From Agathobaculum butyriciproducens (GTDB taxonomy: Bacteria > Bacillota > Clostridia > Oscillospirales > Butyricicoccaceae), in assembly GCA_003096535.1 (NCBI GenBank), contig QEKJ01000007.1, forward strand, positions 1-64,000: 64,000 nt of DNA, written 5' to 3'. A program made the translations under genes and the position numbers. Below are positions 1-7,451 of this stretch, in pieces. The notes beneath the pieces were generated by a model that did no database searches, was not told the origin of the DNA, and saw only the letters and a list, made by a program, of their open reading frames with translations. Positions within the stretch are counted from its first letter, which is position 1. Every line of letters begins with the position of its first letter.

Positions 1-75
1 AGGTTGATAGGTCAGGAGTGGAAGTGCAGTAATGTATGGAGCGGACTGATACTAATAGGCCGAGGGCTTGACCTT
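1..75 (+). rRNA. 23S ribosomal RNA, 3' end (partial)
   Basis: The window opens inside the conserved 3' end of 23S rRNA, with the block GGACTGATACTAATAGGCCG followed by AGGGCTTGACC, which forms the terminal stem with the 5' end outside the window. The exact 3' end is approximate. A spacer of about 160 nt with two hairpins follows before tRNA-Lys. Confidence 0.93.
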
Positions 76-208
76 AAATGTTAGGTAACCTCGAAAGATA
101 GCTTGTGAGTAGGATTGTTCAGTTTTGAGGGTGTAAAGAAATAAATTACACTTTCAGATTGTGAATGAGAAAGTAAAGCACACGAAGTGTGCAGGTAAAG
201 TTTTCTTT

Positions 209-238
209 GCATACTTTCTTGTACACAAGAAAGTATGC
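209..238 (+). other. Hairpin overlapping the 5' end of tRNA-Lys
   Basis: A perfect 12-bp inverted repeat (GCATACTTTCTT / AAGAAAGTATGC, 6-nt loop). Its 3' arm ends on the first two bases of tRNA-Lys. No T-tract follows, so it is not a terminator; a processing signal in the rRNA-tRNA precursor is an inference. Confidence 0.5.
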
Positions 239-312
239 ACCATTAGCTCAGTTGGTAGAGCAACTGACTCTTAATCAGTGGGTCCACGGTTCGAGCCCGT
301 GATGGTGTACCA
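237..312 (+). tRNA. tRNA-Lys (CTT)
   Basis: A full cloverleaf with encoded CCA. The acceptor arm GCACCAT pairs with ATGGTGT. The anticodon loop CTCTTAA gives anticodon CTT, and the T arm contains GGTTCGAGCCC. It lies between 23S and 5S rRNA. Confidence 0.96.
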
Positions 313-381
313 GATTCGGTGCGCTGTGGGTTCGAGAGAGTCCACAGCGGAACCGAGAAATACCGGAAGTCTAACTGTTAT

Positions 382-456
382 GGCCCGTTGGTCAAGCGGC
401 TAAGACGGCGGCCTCTCACGCCGCAAACGGGAGTTCGATTCTCCCACGGGTCACCA
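382..456 (+). tRNA. tRNA-Glu (CTC)
   Basis: The acceptor arm GGCCCGT pairs with ACGGGTC. The anticodon stem GCGGC/GCCGC encloses loop CTCTCAC, giving anticodon CTC. CCA is encoded. It also lies between 23S and 5S. Confidence 0.95.
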
Positions 457-475
457 AATTTCTTCAAGAAAGATG

Positions 476-504
476 TTGACAGCAGACTGATGGTATGGTA
501 TAAT
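476..504 (+). promoter_or_regulatory. Consensus sigma-A promoter upstream of 5S rRNA
   Basis: TTGACA at 476-481, a 17-bp spacer and TATAAT at 499-504, both hexamers perfect. It sits 32 bp before the 5S gene and after tRNA-Glu, so 5S and the four following tRNAs can be transcribed independently of the 16S-23S unit. Confidence 0.85.
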
Positions 505-536
505 AACAAAGCTGCACAGGAATGTGCAACGAAATA

Positions 537-652
<116 letters not shown>

Positions 653-680
653 ACCTGCGGATCGCAGATCCGCTCGATAT

Positions 681-756
681 TCCTCAATAGCTCAGTTGGT
701 AGAGCATGCGGCTGTTAACCGCAGGGTCGTTGGTTCGAGTCCAACTTGAGGAGCCA
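681..756 (+). tRNA. tRNA-Asn (GTT)
   Basis: The acceptor arm TCCTCAA pairs with TTGAGGA. The anticodon loop CTGTTAA gives GTT. CCA is encoded. A hairpin (GCCGTCAC/GTGACGGC, about 770-793) follows without a T-tract. Confidence 0.96.
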
Positions 757-816
757 CTCAGACAATGCTTTGCCGTCACTTCATTGTGACGGCAGGGTAA
801 AGTCGATTCCCTATAT

Positions 817-893
817 GGGCCTTTAGCTCAGTTGGTTAGAGCAACCGGCTCATAACCGGTCGGTCCCGGGTTCAAGTCCCCGAAGGCCCACCA
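817..893 (+). tRNA. tRNA with CAT anticodon (Met, or Ile2 read as lysidine-AU)
   Basis: The acceptor arm GGGCCTT pairs with AAGGCCC. The anticodon stem ACCGG/CCGGT encloses loop CTCATAA, anticodon CAT. CCA is encoded. The GGxCCTTTAGCTCAGTTGG start resembles Bacillus tRNA-Ile2, whose C34 is changed to lysidine by TilS, as much as elongator tRNA-Met. Sequence alone does not settle the identity here. It is not initiator-like, because position 1 pairs normally. Confidence 0.9.
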
Positions 894-907
894 AATTAAG
901 TTAATAT

Positions 908-984
908 GGCCCGGTAGCTCAGTTGGTTAGAGCGCTAGCCTGTCACGCTAGAGGCCGTGGGTTCAAGTCCCATCCGGGTCGCCA
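908..984 (+). tRNA. tRNA-Asp (GTC)
   Basis: The acceptor arm GGCCCGG pairs with CCGGGTC. The anticodon loop CTGTCAC gives GTC. CCA is encoded. Confidence 0.96.
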
Positions 985-1016
985 AAAACGGTACCATAAT
1001 TGTGCCGTTTTTTCTT
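985..1016 (+). terminator. Terminator-like hairpin between tRNA-Asp and tRNA-Thr
   Basis: AAACGGTAC and GTGCCGTTT form a stem with one G-U pair, followed by TTTTCTTTC. It ends 2-3 bp before tRNA-Thr, so tRNA-Thr must depend on read-through, unless this hairpin only aids processing. Confidence 0.55.
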
Positions 1017-1018
1017 TC

Positions 1019-1094
1019 GCTGCTATAGCTCAGTCGGTAGAGTGCATCCTTGGTAAGGATGAGGTCACCAGTTCAAATCTGGTTAGCAGCTCCA
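1019..1094 (+). tRNA. tRNA-Thr (GGT)
   Basis: The acceptor arm GCTGCTA pairs with TAGCAGC. The anticodon stem CATCC/GGATG encloses loop TTGGTAA, giving GGT. CCA is encoded. It is the last gene of the array. Confidence 0.96.
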
Positions 1095-1096
1095 TG

Positions 1097-1131
1097 AAAA
1101 CGCCTGATCATTTGATCAGGCGTTTTTCTTT
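1097..1131 (+). terminator. Rho-independent terminator of the rRNA/tRNA array
   Basis: AACGCCTGATCA and TGATCAGGCGTT form a strong stem followed by TTTCTTTT, starting 2 bp after the CCA of tRNA-Thr. Confidence 0.9.
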
Positions 1132-1186
1132 TACTGCAAACCGCGATCTTTGTCGAGAAATGGCGATAGAAAACTATTTTCACCCC

Positions 1187-1215
1187 TTGCCAGTCGATTT
1201 TTGAAATGATAAAAT
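1187..1215 (+). promoter_or_regulatory. Probable promoter of the HPt gene
   Basis: TTGCCA (1187-1192), a 17-bp spacer and TAAAAT (1210-1215), 21 bp before the start codon of the HPt gene. Confidence 0.55.
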
Positions 1216-1235
1216 ATGCATAGGGAGATGTCGAT

Positions 1236-1604
1236 ATGTCTCTGCATAAATTTTATCAAGCAATAGATGGAGATTTTGAAGCAGCCTGCCGCCGGTTTTA
1301 CAACGAGAATATGCTGCAGAAATTCCTGATCCGATTTTTGGACGAGCCTTGCTGCGCGGAATTGAACGATGCCCTGGGTCGGCACGATCGTGATGCAGCA
1401 ATCAAAGCGGTACACACGCTGACCGGACAGGCACGCAGCTTTGGCTTTATACGGCTGGAAAAGAAGAGCGCAGCACTGTTGCAAGCGCTGCGCGGCAATC
1501 AGGATGAGGAAATCACGGAACTGCGATACGAAGTCACGACCGAATACATCCGCATTGTGCATGCAATTCGCTCGCTGGCCTCTGAGCTGGGCATTTTTAT
1601 GTAA
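1236..1604 (+). CDS. Histidine phosphotransfer (HPt) domain protein
   Basis: A 122-residue, all-helical single-domain protein. The segment HTLTGQARSFG, with His60 as the likely phospho-acceptor, matches the HxLKGxAxxxG core of HPt proteins, which pass phosphoryl groups between hybrid histidine kinases and response regulators in the cytoplasm. The start ATG follows GGGAG at suitable spacing. No histidine kinase or receiver gene is adjacent on the same strand; the nearest receiver is the LytTR regulator at 2025. Its partners are therefore unknown. The domain call is firm, the pathway is not. Confidence 0.82.
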   Translation: MSLHKFYQAIDGDFEAACRRFYNENMLQKFLIRFLDEPCCAELNDALGRHDRDAAIKAVHTLTGQARSFGFIRLEKKSAALLQALRGNQDEEITELRYEVTTEYIRIVHAIRSLASELGIFM

Positions 1605-1612
1605 GCTGCGTG

Positions 1613-1837
1613 TTAAACGCCCAATGCGTCCTCGATCACATCGATCAAATGGATAGGCGACACCTGAAGCGTATTCAGGCGTTCTGTAAAGGCGCGTGCT
1701 TCCGACTCGTCGATGAACACATCGGGAACGAAGCAGGTTTGTCCGTGCTCCGGATCGTGGGCACTGATACCGAAAGATATATAGGCCCCGGTCTCAGGCG
1801 AATAGTGGTTTTTGCTGATTACTTTGTAGACAAACAT
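1613..1837 (-). CDS. Small DUF6514-like protein
   Basis: A 74-residue cytoplasmic protein starting MFVYKVISKNHYS. The start chosen (ATG at 1837) is preceded by GGAGGA with 6-7 nt spacing; a longer frame beginning at 1894 has no such site. The pattern YxSFGISAHDPE, then a VPDV/TER segment and a final SPIHLIDVIEDAL, fits the DUF6514 family of Clostridia, whose function is unknown. It converges with the HPt gene, with only 8 bp between the stop codons. Confidence 0.7.
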   Translation of the reverse strand: MFVYKVISKNHYSPETGAYISFGISAHDPEHGQTCFVPDVFIDESEARAFTERLNTLQVSPIHLIDVIEDALGV

Positions 1838-2024
1838 GATGCTTCCTCCGTCGATATTTGCTGATGTTCCCACTTCGTTTGGGAACATGTTCATTTTATC
1901 AGAAGAATTACGCGGTTTTTGCTATTCTGTGAAATTGGAGCAGAATCTTGTGAAATCGGCAGAACATGTTTAGAAACCGTTAAGAAATTCGACAAAAACT
2001 GACGAGAAAGGACTGTCAATAACC

Positions 2025-2741
2025 ATGCTGCGGGTCGCAATTTGTGATGATTCGGCGTTAGAACGGGATATCCTTGCGGATTTTCTCAGTCATTACTGCA
2101 ATGCACATGCGATTGACTATTCCTGCAAAATGTACGACAGCGGTGAACCGCTCTATTATGAGCTTGGGGACGGCGGATGGTTTGATATTATTCTGCTGGA
2201 TATTCTGATGGACCCGCCGCTCGGCATTGATGTAGCACGCCGTCTGCGTGAGATCGGCTACAAGGGCACGATCGTATTTTGTACCGCTGCGCTGGATTTT
2301 GCACCGGACAGCTTTGAAGTCGGTGCATCCGGTTATCTGCTCAAGCCATATACCCCGGAGACGTTCGAGCGAACCATGCACCGCGTACTATCCGATATCG
2401 TCGAGAATACATATGCGATCAAGAATCGTTCGCAGGTGCTGCACATTCCGCGCGAAGAGATTATGTATGTGGAAAGCCATAATTCACAGTGTATTCTGCA
2501 TCAGGCGGGGCAAAAGACATACACATTATATAAAAAGCTCGGCGAGATTGAGCAGGAACTGACGGCTCCGTGTTTTCTGCGGTGCCACCAGAGCTTCCTT
2601 GTGAATATGAACTACGTCAAAGCTGTGGATAAGGACTTCACCCTTACAAACGATGATGTAGTGCTTATTCGCAAGAAAAATCTGAAGGAATTGCGGCAAA
2701 TCTATTTTGATTACCGCAAACAGATTCATAATAGATATTGA
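2025..2741 (+). CDS. LytTR-family response regulator
   Basis: A 238-residue two-domain transcription factor. An N-terminal receiver (about 1-120) has the acidic pair DD8-9, phospho-acceptor Asp59 in IILLDILMDPP and a conserved Lys in LLKPYTP. A C-terminal LytTR DNA-binding domain (about 140-238) carries HIPREEIMYVES and FLRCHQSFLVNM. AgrA/VirR-like regulators of this class usually pair with a 10TMS_HK sensor, but no kinase gene lies nearby. The gene is monocistronic and ends at a strong terminator. The HPt protein at 1236 is the only other phosphorelay protein close by. Confidence 0.93.
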   Translation: MLRVAICDDSALERDILADFLSHYCNAHAIDYSCKMYDSGEPLYYELGDGGWFDIILLDILMDPPLGIDVARRLREIGYKGTIVFCTAALDFAPDSFEVGASGYLLKPYTPETFERTMHRVLSDIVENTYAIKNRSQVLHIPREEIMYVESHNSQCILHQAGQKTYTLYKKLGEIEQELTAPCFLRCHQSFLVNMNYVKAVDKDFTLTNDDVVLIRKKNLKELRQIYFDYRKQIHNRY

Positions 2742-2782
2742 GGATAATTTGTGTTTGGCAAAGTTAAAACACGGATTATCTG

Positions 2783-2823
2783 AAAAACGAAAAGCGTCCC
2801 ATTGGGACGCTTTTCGTTTTTGT
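2783..2823 (+). terminator. Rho-independent terminator of the LytTR gene
   Basis: AAACGAAAAGCGTCCC pairs with GGGACGCTTTTCGTTT around an ATT loop. A/T tracts on both sides let it work in either direction, also for the converging ZIP gene. Confidence 0.9.
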
Positions 2824-2840
2824 GGAAGGAGAAAGAAAAC

Positions 2841-2876
2841 TTCATTTTCCATTCTCAATTCTCCATTTTCAATTAT
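2841..2876 (-). repeat. A-rich dispersed repeat at the 3' end of the ZIP gene
   Basis: On the minus strand this reads as tandem variants of GAGAATTGAAAATGG and begins exactly at the ZIP stop codon. The same motif recurs at 29670, 39791, 47425, 47519, 56570, 63644 and 63761. Confidence 0.7.
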
Positions 2877-3670
2877 CCCAAAGCTGTATCCAGCACCATC
2901 ATCACCAGAAACCCCGCCATCACACCAAGTGTGCCCGGATGCGAATGCTCACCGAGATGTGCCTCGGGAATCAACTCCTCGACCACGACGTACAGCATCG
3001 CGCCTGCGGCGGCGGACAGCAGCCACGGCATGAATGGTGTCAGCGCGGACGCGCACAGCACAACAAGCACGCCGAAGATAGGTTCGACAATGCCGGACAG
3101 CGAACCGTAAACGAACGAGCGCGTGCGGCTGAGTCCCTCCTGATGGAGCGGAAGCGCGACTGCGGCTCCTTCCGGGAAATTCTGAATGCCGATGCCGATG
3201 GCAAGCGCACCTGCCGCTGCAAACAATCCTGCGTTGCCGGTATGCTGTGCCGCACGAGCAAATGACAGACCAACCGCCATGCCTTCCGGAATGTTGTGCA
3301 GCGTCACTGCGAGGACGAGCAGCGTTGTCCGTCGAAAGGAGGACGGCAGACCTTCGGCATGCTCTGCGCCGCTGTGCAGGTGCGGCATTAAGCCGTCCAG
3401 CGTAAGCATAAGCACCAAACCGAGGATAAAGCCGCCTGCAGCGGGTATCCAGCCCGGCTGGCCGTTCTGCGCGGCTTCGTCAATCGCGGGAATGAGCAGA
3501 CTCCAGATGGACGCGGCGATCATCACACCGGACGCGAATCCGAGAAAAATCTGCTGCATCAGTGCACTGGACTGCCGTTTCATAAAGAATACCATGGCGG
3601 CGCCGATCGTGGTCATCAGGAAGGTGAATCCTGTGCCTGCGGCCGCCCAAAGCAATGCCTGCTGTATCAT
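2873..3670 (-). CDS. ZIP-family divalent metal transporter
   Basis: A 265-residue membrane protein with about eight transmembrane segments. The metal-binding motifs HNIPEG (TM4) and QNFPEG (TM5) define the ZIP family, and a His-rich loop (HLHSGAEHAEG) lies before TM4. Such proteins import zinc, iron or manganese. The ATG at 3670 is preferred over the in-frame GTG six bases upstream because AGAGAGG is spaced correctly only for the ATG. A promoter with an overlapping perfect inverted repeat lies immediately upstream, consistent with repression by a metal-sensing (DtxR/MntR-type) regulator. The substrate cannot be told from the sequence. Confidence 0.93.
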   Translation of the reverse strand: MIQQALLWAAAGTGFTFLMTTIGAAMVFFMKRQSSALMQQIFLGFASGVMIAASIWSLLIPAIDEAAQNGQPGWIPAAGGFILGLVLMLTLDGLMPHLHSGAEHAEGLPSSFRRTTLLVLAVTLHNIPEGMAVGLSFARAAQHTGNAGLFAAAGALAIGIGIQNFPEGAAVALPLHQEGLSRTRSFVYGSLSGIVEPIFGVLVVLCASALTPFMPWLLSAAAGAMLYVVVEELIPEAHLGEHSHPGTLGVMAGFLVMMVLDTALG

Positions 3671-3690
3671 AAACACCTCTCTTTTTTGCG

Positions 3691-3706
3691 GTTAGTTGTT
3701 ACTAAC
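3691..3706 (-). promoter_or_regulatory. Candidate metalloregulator operator of the ZIP gene
   Basis: A perfect inverted repeat GTTAGT-TGTT-ACTAAC placed over the expected transcription start. The A/T-rich TTAGT/ACTAA half-sites are of the general kind bound by DtxR/MntR-like repressors. The binding protein is inferred and not encoded nearby. Confidence 0.5.
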
Positions 3707-3710
3707 TATG

Positions 3711-3739
3711 AGCATAGCACCGAATACACTTTCTGTCAA
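3711..3739 (-). promoter_or_regulatory. Promoter of the ZIP gene
   Basis: On the minus strand, TTGACA (3734-3739), a 17-bp spacer and TATGCT (3711-3716), directly upstream of the inverted repeat at 3691-3706. Confidence 0.75.
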
Positions 3740-3745
3740 TAGGGG

Positions 3746-3775
3746 TTGACAGAAATGATATAATATTAGTATACA
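3746..3775 (+). promoter_or_regulatory. Promoter of the DUF3783-ogg-trxA operon
   Basis: TTGACA (3746-3751), an 18-bp spacer and TATACA (3770-3775), 32 bp before the ATG at 3808. It is divergent from the ZIP promoter. Confidence 0.6.
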
Positions 3776-3807
3776 ATCTTATGGGAATAAAACAGGAGGA
3801 TTCCACT

Positions 3808-4182
3808 ATGGCGGCATCCCGTGAAAAAGTGTTATATTTTGAGCCGCAGCCGAGCGAACAGACTGCGGCGCTCAAGACCGTGCTCGTTCGCATGGGCGTG
3901 CGGATTAAGAACGTCGAAGCAGTCTCTGCCGGTCAGACGGTCGGCTTTCTGCTGAACCGCAAGGGCTTTGAGCCGACTGACGAGACTGCAGATGCGCCTT
4001 CCGCACCGATGATGGTGCTGGACGGCTTTACCGAAAAGAGACTGGACATTCTGCTCCGTGAAATGAAGGCATACGGTGTTTCCGTGCCGTACAAAGCCAT
4101 GGTCACCGAGCACAATATCGGCTGGACGCTGAGTGACCTGTTTACCGAGCTGGTGCGCGAGCATGAGGCTATGCACCAATGA
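3808..4182 (+). CDS. DUF3783 domain protein
   Basis: A 124-residue cytoplasmic protein. AGGAGG precedes the ATG at 3808, so the upstream in-frame ATG at 3781 is rejected. The body (EKVLYFEPQPSEQ, later PMMVLDGFTEKRLD and MVTEHNIGWTLSDLFTELVREH) matches the small DUF3783 family of Clostridia, which has no known activity. Its last four bases overlap the start of the glycosylase gene (ATGA), so the two are translationally coupled. A DNA-repair link would rest on that context alone. Confidence 0.75.
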   Translation: MAASREKVLYFEPQPSEQTAALKTVLVRMGVRIKNVEAVSAGQTVGFLLNRKGFEPTDETADAPSAPMMVLDGFTEKRLDILLREMKAYGVSVPYKAMVTEHNIGWTLSDLFTELVREHEAMHQ

Positions 4183-4991
4183 TCGAACGCGTACTGAACG
4201 ATTTCGACATCGACCAGATCGCAAACTCCGGTCAGTGCTTCCGTTTCCACAGGGTTGGGGATAAGTCGTACAACTTAATTGCGGGAACACACCTGCTGAA
4301 TATTCAGCAGAACGGCCGGACCGTACGGTTCGACTGCGATGAAGACGAGTTTAACGCCATCTGGCGGCCGTATTTCGATCTGGATACGGACTACGGCCGC
4401 TGCAAAGCCGCAGTTGCCAAACGCGACATCTATCTGCAGAACGCCGTTGCATACGGCGGCGGACTGCGTATTCTGCGGCAGGATCTGTGGGAAACTATTC
4501 TATGCTTTATCATCTCGCAGCAGAACAATATCGCGCGGATTACCAAGTGTGTCGAAAATTTGTGTTCCCTTTTCGGGGAAATCTGTTATAATAAGAGTGA
4601 ACAGGTATACAATAGCATTCCCGCGGCAGAGCGTCTGGCGGTGTGCACGCCCGAGGACCTTGCGCCGGTGCGGCTCGGCTACCGCGCCAAATACATTTGT
4701 GCTGCGGCCCGGCAGGTCGCGTCCGGTGAGGTTGATCTGGAGGCTATCCGGCACATGGATTACGCCCGCGCCAAGGACGAACTGCTGCGCCTGACCGGTG
4801 TCGGCATCAAGGTTGCGGAGTGTATCTGTCTGTTTGCACTGCATCACATCGACGCATTTCCGGTCGATACGCATATCCGGCAAATGCTGGACACACACTA
4901 TCCGAAAGGGTTTCCGCTGAAACGATATAAAGGCTTTGCGGGTGTCATGCAGCAGTATGCATTTTACTATGAATTATCACTGAAAGGTTAA
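4179..4991 (+). CDS. ogg: 8-oxoguanine DNA glycosylase (OGG1-like)
   Basis: A 270-residue base-excision repair enzyme. An N-terminal OGG_N-like half is followed by a helix-hairpin-helix GPD domain with LTGVGIKVAECICLF, whose Lys is the Schiff-base nucleophile, and FPVDTHI, whose Asp is the conserved helper. It is expected to remove 8-oxoG opposite C and nick the strand by beta-elimination. It is the second gene of a three-gene operon and is followed after 12 bp by thioredoxin, an arrangement consistent with an oxidative-stress role. Clostridial OGGs of this length are common. Confidence 0.92.
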   Translation: MIERVLNDFDIDQIANSGQCFRFHRVGDKSYNLIAGTHLLNIQQNGRTVRFDCDEDEFNAIWRPYFDLDTDYGRCKAAVAKRDIYLQNAVAYGGGLRILRQDLWETILCFIISQQNNIARITKCVENLCSLFGEICYNKSEQVYNSIPAAERLAVCTPEDLAPVRLGYRAKYICAAARQVASGEVDLEAIRHMDYARAKDELLRLTGVGIKVAECICLFALHHIDAFPVDTHIRQMLDTHYPKGFPLKRYKGFAGVMQQYAFYYELSLKG

Positions 4992-5003
4992 GGAGTGTTT
5001 AAT

Positions 5004-5312
5004 ATGGCAGTAGTAACCATTACGAAGGAAAATTTCGAGAACGAAGTGCTGAAGTCGGACAAGCCGGTCCTGCTGGACTTCTGGGCAACGTGGTGCGGTC
5101 CCTGCCGCATGGTTTCGCCGATTGTGGACGAGATCGCAAACGAGCGTGACGATATCAAGGTCGGTAAGATCAATGTAGACGAGCAGGGTGAGCTGTCCAT
5201 GCAGTTCCGCATTGTCTCTATCCCGACCCTGATCGTGATGAAGAACGGCGAGGTTGCCAATAAGGCTGTCGGCGCTATGCCGAAGGAAGAAATCCTGAAT
5301 CTGCTTGGCTAA
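5004..5312 (+). CDS. trxA: Thioredoxin
   Basis: A 102-residue thioredoxin fold with the active site W30-CGPC-34 and the cis-Pro loop SIPTL. It reduces protein disulfides in the cytoplasm, normally with thioredoxin reductase, which is not in this window. AAGGAG lies 8 bp before the ATG at 5004; an in-frame GTG three codons earlier overlaps that site and is rejected. It is the last gene of the operon, followed by a terminator. Confidence 0.97.
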   Translation: MAVVTITKENFENEVLKSDKPVLLDFWATWCGPCRMVSPIVDEIANERDDIKVGKINVDEQGELSMQFRIVSIPTLIVMKNGEVANKAVGAMPKEEILNLLG

Positions 5313-5327
5313 AATCAAAACCGAATC

Positions 5328-5360
5328 AAAAGAGCTGACTCCGTTGGAGCCAGCTCTTTG
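5328..5360 (+). terminator. Rho-independent terminator after trxA
   Basis: AAAGAGCTGACTCC and GGAGCCAGCTCTTT form a stem with one mismatch, followed by a short T-rich run (TTTGCTTTGC). Confidence 0.8.
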
Positions 5361-5420
5361 CTTTGCACCTAAAAAGTTTGTATTGAGCCGGTTTTCTTTT
5401 CTTTCGTGCGACAGCTTTTG

Positions 5421-5449
5421 TTTACCGTTTTGCGGTTTTGTGCTATACT
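5421..5449 (+). promoter_or_regulatory. Promoter of the GH13 gene
   Basis: TTTACC (5421-5426), a 17-bp spacer and TATACT (5444-5449), about 80 bp before the GTG start at 5528. Confidence 0.6.
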
Positions 5450-5527
5450 AAAAATACTACCGCCAATATTGCTGATATAATGGTAAGGTATGATTTGGCA
5501 AGAGGATATGTGTTTGGAGGAGCTTGC

Positions 5528-7438
5528 GTGAATCGCATTTCTGATAGTATGTTTCACTCCCGCAGCACTGCATGCAAGAAGCCGTATGGCGCGGTACCGG
5601 CAGGGCAGGCGGTCGAGTTTTCTGTTTATCCGCAGCGGGCACAGGGCGCGCTGCACGTTACCCTTTGGATTGAGGAAGACGGCTGTCAGGCCGAATCCTA
5701 TCCGCTGCACTGGTGCGGCTATCAAGGCTCACACGACCGGTATACGGTAACCTATACGCCGCCGCATCCCGGTCTGTACTGGTATTATTTTTCGGTGGAG
5801 CTGGCGGATGGTCTGCACTACTGTGCACGCGGCTACGGCGGTCAGGCGGAGCTGCTCGAGGCGGTCGGCGATAAGTACCAGCTGACCGTGTACGACGGCG
5901 AGTACCATACGCCGCGCTGGTTCGGCGAGGGCATCACCTACAACATTTTTCCGGACCGTTTCTGCCGCGACAAGGCGCCCGAGCAGCCGGAGAGTGAAGG
6001 CGTGGTCGAGCGTGTGCTGCACCAGAACTGGGACGATATTCCGGTCTATCTGCCGGATGAGCACGGCGAAATCCTCAACAACGACTTTTTCGGCGGCACG
6101 CTGCGCGGCGTATACGCCAAGCTGGATTATCTGGAGAGCCTGCACGTTACCACCATTTATTTCAATCCGATCTTTCAGGCGTATTCCAATCACCGCTACG
6201 ATACCGGCGATTACAAGCGCATCGACCCGCTGCTCGGCTGTGAGGAGGACTTCCGTGCGCTGTGCAGCGAAGCCGCCAGACGCGGCATGCGCGTTGTACT
6301 GGACGGCGTGTTCAATCACACCGGCTACGACAGCCGCTATTTCAACGCACGCGGCCATTATGACAGCGTAGGCGCGTTCCAGTCCAAGGAATCGCCGTAT
6401 TTCAGCTGGTTCGACTTTCACAACTGGCCGAACGAGTACGGTTCGTGGTGGGGCATCTACACGCTCCCGCAGGTCAATGAGAGCGACGGCAGCTATCAGG
6501 ATTACATCATCGAGGACGAGGACAGCGTGGTCCGCCGCTGGCTGCGGCTGGGCGCGTCCGGCTGGCGGCTGGATGTTGCCGACGAGCTGCCGGACAGCTT
6601 CATCCAGAAGCTGAACGCTGCCGCCCGCAGGGAGAAATCCGATGCGCTCATCATCGGTGAGGTGTGGGAGGATGCGTCCAACAAAATTGCGTACTCCGAG
6701 CGTCGGCGCTATTTCCAGGGCGGCGAACTGGATTCCGTCATGAACTACCCGCTGCGAGACGCCATCCTCGGCTTTTTGAACGGCGGCACTGCCGAGCATT
6801 TCGCGGAGAGCATGGAGTGCATCCGTGAAAACTACCCGCGGGACGTGTTCTACAACCTGATGAACGTTGTAGGTACGCATGACACCGCGCGTGCGCTCAC
6901 CCTTCTCGGCGTAACCGAGAACGAGTGGAAGATGGACAGAAACGGCCGCGCACACTATCAGCTACCGCCGGACCGTCTGGAGATTGCGCTGCGCCGTCTG
7001 CGGATGGCGGCAGTCATCCAGTTCACTATGCCGGGTTCTCCGACCATTTACTACGGTGATGAGGCCGGTCAGCAGGGCTTCGAGGACCCGTTCAACCGCC
7101 GGACCTACCCGTGGGGACACGAAAACCAGGAGCTGCTGGCGTTCTACCGCAGGCTGTGCGAAATCCGTGCCGAGGAGCAGACGCTCGCGGACGGCGACCT
7201 GCAGTTCAGCGACACGACAGCCGGTGCACTGCTGCGATACGAGCGCACGAGCGGAGACTCGCGTCTGGTGATCGTGGTCAACCGCGGACACCAGTATGCG
7301 GAAACAAAAATTGATGCGCTGTATGCGCTCGACCTGCTCAGCGGCGAGGGCTTCGCGTACGCCGACCCGGACGGTCTGATCGTATCCGTCCCGCCGGAGA
7401 CCGCCTATATCCTGCGCTGTGTAAATGCAGCTGATTAA
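5528..7438 (+). CDS. GH13 alpha-glucan hydrolase (neopullulanase/cyclomaltodextrinase-like)
   Basis: A 636-residue enzyme without a signal peptide, so probably a cytoplasmic maltodextrin hydrolase. An N-terminal beta-sandwich (about 1-130, CBM34-like) precedes the (beta/alpha)8 barrel. Catalytic residues are nucleophile Asp349 (GWRLDVADE), acid/base Glu378 (IIGEVWED) and Asp452 (VGTHDTA); DGVFNHTG is conserved region I. The GTG start is chosen because GGAGGAG lies 6 bp upstream. An ADP-ribose pyrophosphatase gene follows 13 bp later. malQ at 41326 could act on the same pool. The exact specificity is uncertain. Confidence 0.92.
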   Translation: MNRISDSMFHSRSTACKKPYGAVPAGQAVEFSVYPQRAQGALHVTLWIEEDGCQAESYPLHWCGYQGSHDRYTVTYTPPHPGLYWYYFSVELADGLHYCARGYGGQAELLEAVGDKYQLTVYDGEYHTPRWFGEGITYNIFPDRFCRDKAPEQPESEGVVERVLHQNWDDIPVYLPDEHGEILNNDFFGGTLRGVYAKLDYLESLHVTTIYFNPIFQAYSNHRYDTGDYKRIDPLLGCEEDFRALCSEAARRGMRVVLDGVFNHTGYDSRYFNARGHYDSVGAFQSKESPYFSWFDFHNWPNEYGSWWGIYTLPQVNESDGSYQDYIIEDEDSVVRRWLRLGASGWRLDVADELPDSFIQKLNAAARREKSDALIIGEVWEDASNKIAYSERRRYFQGGELDSVMNYPLRDAILGFLNGGTAEHFAESMECIRENYPRDVFYNLMNVVGTHDTARALTLLGVTENEWKMDRNGRAHYQLPPDRLEIALRRLRMAAVIQFTMPGSPTIYYGDEAGQQGFEDPFNRRTYPWGHENQELLAFYRRLCEIRAEEQTLADGDLQFSDTTAGALLRYERTSGDSRLVIVVNRGHQYAETKIDALYALDLLSGEGFAYADPDGLIVSVPPETAYILRCVNAAD

Positions 7439-7451
7439 GGAGGATTTTTCT

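Noticed and set aside
2783..2823. A riboswitch or attenuator before the ZIP gene
   Set aside because: The hairpin is downstream of the ZIP gene and serves as a shared terminator, while the real upstream side has a promoter and operator.
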